From Planctomycetota bacterium (GTDB taxonomy: Bacteria; Planctomycetota; Phycisphaerae; Sedimentisphaerales; Anaerobacaceae): a stretch of 8,070 nucleotides of DNA. Each line of letters opens with the position of its first letter. Position 1 is the first letter of the stretch. The notes under the pieces were generated by a model, which made no database searches, was not told where the DNA came from, and saw only the letters and a program-made list of their open reading frames with translations. Position numbers and translations under genes: made by a program. The stretch covers positions 1 to 8,070 of the forward strand of contig QNBZ01000044.1 in assembly GCA_003644295.1 (NCBI GenBank), read 5' to 3'. Shown here piece by piece: positions 6,244-8,070 of the stretch.

Positions 6244-7542
6244 TTACATTGGCGCAGCTATTTTTTCGCTGCGCTGATTTTTCACCCTGAACTGACGCGG
6301 CGTTACTCCCACAAGCTCCTTAAAAGTTCGTGTAAAATAGCTCTGATTATTATAGCCGACCTCGAAGCAAACCTCTGTGCAGTTCTGGTCGGTTGCCAGC
6401 AATAGCTGTTTCGCTCTCTCTATCCGAACGCTTGTAAGGTAATCTATGATTGTAATTCCCATCTGGTCTTTGAATATATGAGCTAATCGCGAAACACTAA
6501 GACACGAGGCCTTGGCAATATCGGCAAGTGTTATCGGCTTATCATAATTGGCGTCTATGTAGTTTATAGCTGGGCTGATTTGAGTTACTTTCCTGGCGTC
6601 CTGCGAAGAATAAACCAGCTCGATAAATTCGTTCAGCGCCACGCTAATCCATGCACACAAATCCTGCTGATTGTTAATCTGCATTACTTTATTTACGTAG
6701 GCCAAATTCCTTTCGAGCATAGTATCGACATCTACTCCGCCTTCGACAGCCGAGCGGCTCAGAATACTCAGCAGTTCCAGCAGTCTTGCTTTAAGAATCC
6801 CGAGTTCGCCAGGGTTATGAAACAGTATCGTGCCTAAAATCGAATTCAGTATTTCCTTGGCACCTGTTCTGTCGCCTATTTTGACCTTGCCCAACAGTTC
6901 GCGTTCGCTTTCCAGAGGATACCGCCAGTCTGTGCCTAATTTTTTCTTCTCCTGGATAAGCTCACCTATTTGCGATTGCTGCTCGGACTGCTGCCTTCGC
7001 CATCTTATAACACGCGGGTCGAGGCCGGCTACTTCATAGAGCAGGTCGAACAGAAACTCCGCCGCTTGGTTAATTTTCCGGCCTGGGATTACCGCCAGCT
7101 TGCGTATCGCCGCTGTCAGCTTTTTCTTATCGATACGAAGGTTGTACAAACGTTTTTCGATATCCTCGATGAGTGTTTTTGTTGCCGACCCCCATAGGCA
7201 TTTGCCGAAGAATATTCCGCCCAACGGCTTATCCCTGTCCATAATCGGAACACAGACCACCACGATACCGGCGTGGCAAAGTGTAATATAAGATTGGCCG
7301 GTCTCTATTGCTACTTTAAGGCTTTGCCGGCGTTCTTTAGTGCATCTTCTCAGGCCGGTTCTGCTTTTGCGAACGGTTTGGCAGAACGCCGGATGGCAAT
7401 TGTCGCTGCACATCTGTTTTATTTCCTTGCCGTTGATGTCCGTTGTTTCCAGCACAAGCCGAAAGTGTTTGCGAAAGATGCTTTCGATTTTTGCAAACTT
7501 TTCTTTGGTAAGCAGTTTGTTTAATTGCGTTTTGTTAGCCAT
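6244..7542 (-). CDS. AraC-family transcriptional regulator with N-terminal PocR sensory domain
   Basis: The 432-residue protein combines a PocR domain (about 15-175) with an AraC-type DNA-binding domain (about 325-422). PocR domains are PAS-like sensors predicted to bind small hydrocarbon derivatives such as propanediol. This one has the expected H-P-A-F-C (50-54), T-L-C-H-A-G (87-92) and G-G-I-F-F-G-K-C-L-W (108-117) segments and unusually many cysteines (45, 49, 54, 67, 89, 97, 115). The middle (about 185-320) is helical and charged. The AraC part shows both helix-turn-helix units: I-T-L-A-D-I-A-K-A-S-C-L-S (337-349) and E-V-G-Y-N-N-Q-S-Y-F-T-R-T-F-K (394-408), ending V-T-P-R-Q-F-R. The ATG at 7542 has AAAGG about 9 nt upstream. 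The gene stands alone, divergent from leuA, with its own promoter and a direct repeat that may be its operator. Its ligand and targets are unknown. Confidence 0.93.
   Translation of the reverse strand: MANKTQLNKLLTKEKFAKIESIFRKHFRLVLETTDINGKEIKQMCSDNCHPAFCQTVRKSRTGLRRCTKERRQSLKVAIETGQSYITLCHAGIVVVCVPIMDRDKPLGGIFFGKCLWGSATKTLIEDIEKRLYNLRIDKKKLTAAIRKLAVIPGRKINQAAEFLFDLLYEVAGLDPRVIRWRRQQSEQQSQIGELIQEKKKLGTDWRYPLESERELLGKVKIGDRTGAKEILNSILGTILFHNPGELGILKARLLELLSILSRSAVEGGVDVDTMLERNLAYVNKVMQINNQQDLCAWISVALNEFIELVYSSQDARKVTQISPAINYIDANYDKPITLADIAKASCLSVSRLAHIFKDQMGITIIDYLTSVRIERAKQLLLATDQNCTEVCFEVGYNNQSYFTRTFKELVGVTPRQFRVKNQRSEKIAAPM
6252..6283 (+). terminator. Candidate intrinsic terminator (+ strand) inside the 3' end of the AraC-type gene
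   Basis: GCGCAGC (6252-6258) pairs perfectly with GCTGCGC (6268-6274) across a 9-nt loop and is followed by TGATTTTTC (6275-6283). A 7-bp GC-rich stem plus a T-run is the form of a rho-independent terminator for rightward transcripts from the response-regulator side. On the - strand the stem is followed by AATGTAAG, so it would not stop the AraC-type gene. Confidence 0.5.
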
Positions 7543-7577
7543 TTGCAGCTACCTTTTTTCTGTTCGCTGTCCGCTTT

Positions 7578-7614
7578 TAGCAAGATAGTGCAATTATACC
7601 ATAATAGCAAGATA
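7578..7614. repeat. 10-bp direct repeat flanking the -10 box of the PocR-AraC promoter
   Basis: TAGCAAGATA occurs exactly at 7578-7587 and 7605-7614, 27 bp start to start. One copy covers the predicted transcription start and the other lies in the -35/-10 spacer. AraC-family proteins usually bind two same-orientation half-sites, so negative autoregulation is a reasonable inference. The 27-bp period is longer than the roughly 21 bp seen at araI. Confidence 0.5.
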
Positions 7615-7621
7615 AGGACAA
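7593..7621 (-). promoter_or_regulatory. sigma70-type promoter of the PocR-AraC gene
   Basis: On the - strand, TTGTCC (7621-7616) and a perfect TATAAT (7598-7593) are separated by 17 nt. Transcription should start near 7586, an A on that strand, leaving a leader of about 44 nt before the ATG at 7542. Confidence 0.7.
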
Positions 7622-7680
7622 ATGAAATTTACCCAGCCCGACTATGATATGCAGTCGCGGCCCTGTGCGGTAAAAAATAC

Positions 7681-7708
7681 TTGCAAAAGTCAGCTTTTCC
7701 TGTATAAT
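7681..7708 (+). promoter_or_regulatory. sigma70-type promoter of the leu leader and leuA
   Basis: TTGCAA (7681-7686) and a perfect TATAAT (7703-7708) are 16 nt apart. Counting from the -10, the start falls at 7715, and the nearest purine is A7716, the first base of the leader-peptide ATG. AAAAG-TCAG-CTTTT (7685-7698) is a dyad across the -35 and spacer. CGACT/AGTCG (7639-7657) is another dyad upstream. Either could be an operator, but both are short. Confidence 0.7.
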
Positions 7709-7715
7709 CGATTTT

Positions 7716-7793
7716 ATGAGTGAAAATCGTACAACTCGTTTCATTCCAAAGGTCGGCCTCGGGCTGCTGCTGTTGCGCCGCAAGGCGCAATAA
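7716..7793 (+). CDS. leu operon leader peptide (leuL-like), 25 residues with four consecutive Leu codons
   Basis: This short frame begins ATG-AGT-GAA and ends G-L-G-L-L-L-L-R-R-K-A-Q. The Leu run is CTG CTG CTG TTG (7764-7775), with a further Leu codon (CTC) at 7758. Such runs ahead of leuA are the hallmark of attenuation leader peptides, in which scarce charged Leu-tRNA stalls the ribosome and changes RNA folding. No Shine-Dalgarno precedes the ATG, and the promoter places the transcript's 5' end at or one base before it, so translation is probably leaderless. The stop at 7793 is 143 nt before leuA. A hairpin starts within the last Leu codon. I rate the identity highly because the run, the position and the downstream gene agree. 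Expression is not shown by sequence alone. Confidence 0.8.
   Translation: MSENRTTRFIPKVGLGLLLLRRKAQ
7773..7790 (+). promoter_or_regulatory. GNRA-capped hairpin overlapping the last Leu codon of the leader peptide
   Basis: TTGCGCC (7773-7779) pairs perfectly with GGCGCAA (7784-7790) around the stable tetraloop GCAA. It begins in the fourth Leu codon of the run and ends just before the stop codon. A ribosome stalled on the Leu codons would cover its 5' arm and keep it open. No T-run follows, so it looks more like a pause or switch hairpin than a terminator. Confidence 0.6.
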
Positions 7794-7875
7794 TACATCC
7801 ACAACAAAAATCTTTCACAACCACCCTTTTTTTCGTAAGCTTGTATCCACCAAAGCAGGTATTGATAGCAATTTA

Positions 7876-7909
7876 ACCAGTGTTAAGGCATAATAAGCCC
7901 TAACACGGT
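7876..7909 (+). promoter_or_regulatory. Long imperfect hairpin just upstream of the leuA ribosome site
   Basis: ACC-(A)-GTGTTA-A-GGC (7876-7889) folds with GCC-C-TAACAC-GGT (7897-7909): 12 paired bases, one bulged A, one A/C mismatch and a 7-nt loop. It ends 4 nt before the duplicated Shine-Dalgarno. AGCCC (7896-7900) in its 3' arm could instead pair with GGGCT (7765 back to 7761) at the Leu codons, a possible alternative fold. The hairpin itself is seen; the switch is inferred. Confidence 0.5.
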
Positions 7910-7913
7910 GAAG

Positions 7914-7933
7914 AACTGGAGAAAACTGGAGAA
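7914..7933 (+). repeat. Tandem duplication of the leuA Shine-Dalgarno region
   Basis: AACTGGAGAA is present twice, head to tail (7914-7923 and 7924-7933). The second GGAG (7928-7931) sits 5 nt before the leuA ATG and is the working ribosome site. The first copy is 10 nt further upstream. Confidence 0.75.
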
Positions 7934-7936
7934 AAA

Positions 7937-8070
7937 ATGTCAACAGAAAAAATAATAATATTCGATACCACGCTGCGCGACGGCGAACAATCGCCTGGCG
8001 CTTCGCTTACAGTTACTGAAAAGCTCGAAATCGCACAGCAATTAGCGAAATTAGGTGTTGATGTAATCGA
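7937..8070 (+). CDS. leuA: 2-isopropylmalate synthase, N-terminal part (continues past the window)
   Basis: LeuA condenses acetyl-CoA with 2-oxoisovalerate, the first committed step of leucine synthesis, and is normally feedback-inhibited by leucine. The 44 codons in the window open with I-I-I-F-D-T-T-L-R-D-G-E-Q-S-P-G (6-21). This is the start of the HMGL-like TIM barrel, with the metal-binding Asp of the R-D-G-E-Q motif (R14, D15). Homocitrate and citramalate synthases share this start, but the Leu-codon leader peptide upstream favours LeuA. The ATG at 7937 has GGAG 5 nt upstream. The gene is complete at its 5' end and cut only by the window edge. Confidence 0.9.
   Translation, partial: MSTEKIIIFDTTLRDGEQSPGASLTVTEKLEIAQQLAKLGVDVI

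Noticed and set aside
7577..7807. 76-codon open frame on the - strand in the leuA-AraC gap
   Set aside because: It runs against the leu promoter, leader peptide and AraC promoter, all better supported, and has no protein-like features.
7827..7833. Run of seven T as a leu attenuator terminator
   Set aside because: No local GC stem precedes it. The only partner found, AAAGG (7748-7752) with CCTTT (7825-7829), is long-range with internal mismatches.

Overview
The window is an ordinary-GC bacterial chromosome segment that most resembles an uncultivated planctomycete, probably Phycisphaerae/Sedimentisphaerales-like. This is an inference. It rests on the style of the RHS/YD-repeat fragment, the IS1-like transposase remnant, the PocR-AraC regulator and general codon use; no rRNA or other phylogenetic marker is present to settle it.

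Layout. (1) 1-732 is accessory DNA: an AT-rich gene for a small four-helix membrane protein, then the stump of an RHS/YD-repeat protein. The arrangement resembles an immunity gene beside an orphan RHS cassette. (2) 733-5584 is a housekeeping and signalling block on the + strand: rpsO (S15) with a candidate promoter and leader hairpin, pnp (PNPase), a short membrane histidine kinase, and an NtrC-type sigma54 activator that overlaps the kinase by 8 nt. (3) 5585-6243 holds no intact gene. It carries a dispersed-repeat fragment, a 153-bp MITE-like element bounded by a perfect 14-bp inverted repeat, and a broken IS1-like transposase whose 5' part stops where the MITE ends. (4) 6244-7542, on the - strand, encodes a PocR-domain AraC-family regulator. 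A hairpin plus T-run inside its last codons could terminate + strand transcription. (5) 7543-7936 is a dense divergent control region. It has a good sigma70-type promoter for the AraC gene flanked by a perfect 10-bp direct repeat, and a second good promoter facing right. (6) 7937-8070 is the start of leuA (2-isopropylmalate synthase), cut by the window edge.

The most interesting part is the leuA leader. The rightward promoter has a perfect TATAAT placed so that transcription should start at, or one base before, an ATG. That ATG opens a 25-codon ORF with four consecutive Leu codons (CTG CTG CTG TTG), and a perfect 7-bp stem with a GCAA tetraloop begins inside the last of them. This looks like a leucine attenuation leader peptide translated from a leaderless mRNA. 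No classical hairpin-plus-U-tract terminator is visible. Instead there is a long hairpin just before a tandemly duplicated leuA Shine-Dalgarno sequence, so the mechanism may differ from the enterobacterial leu attenuator.
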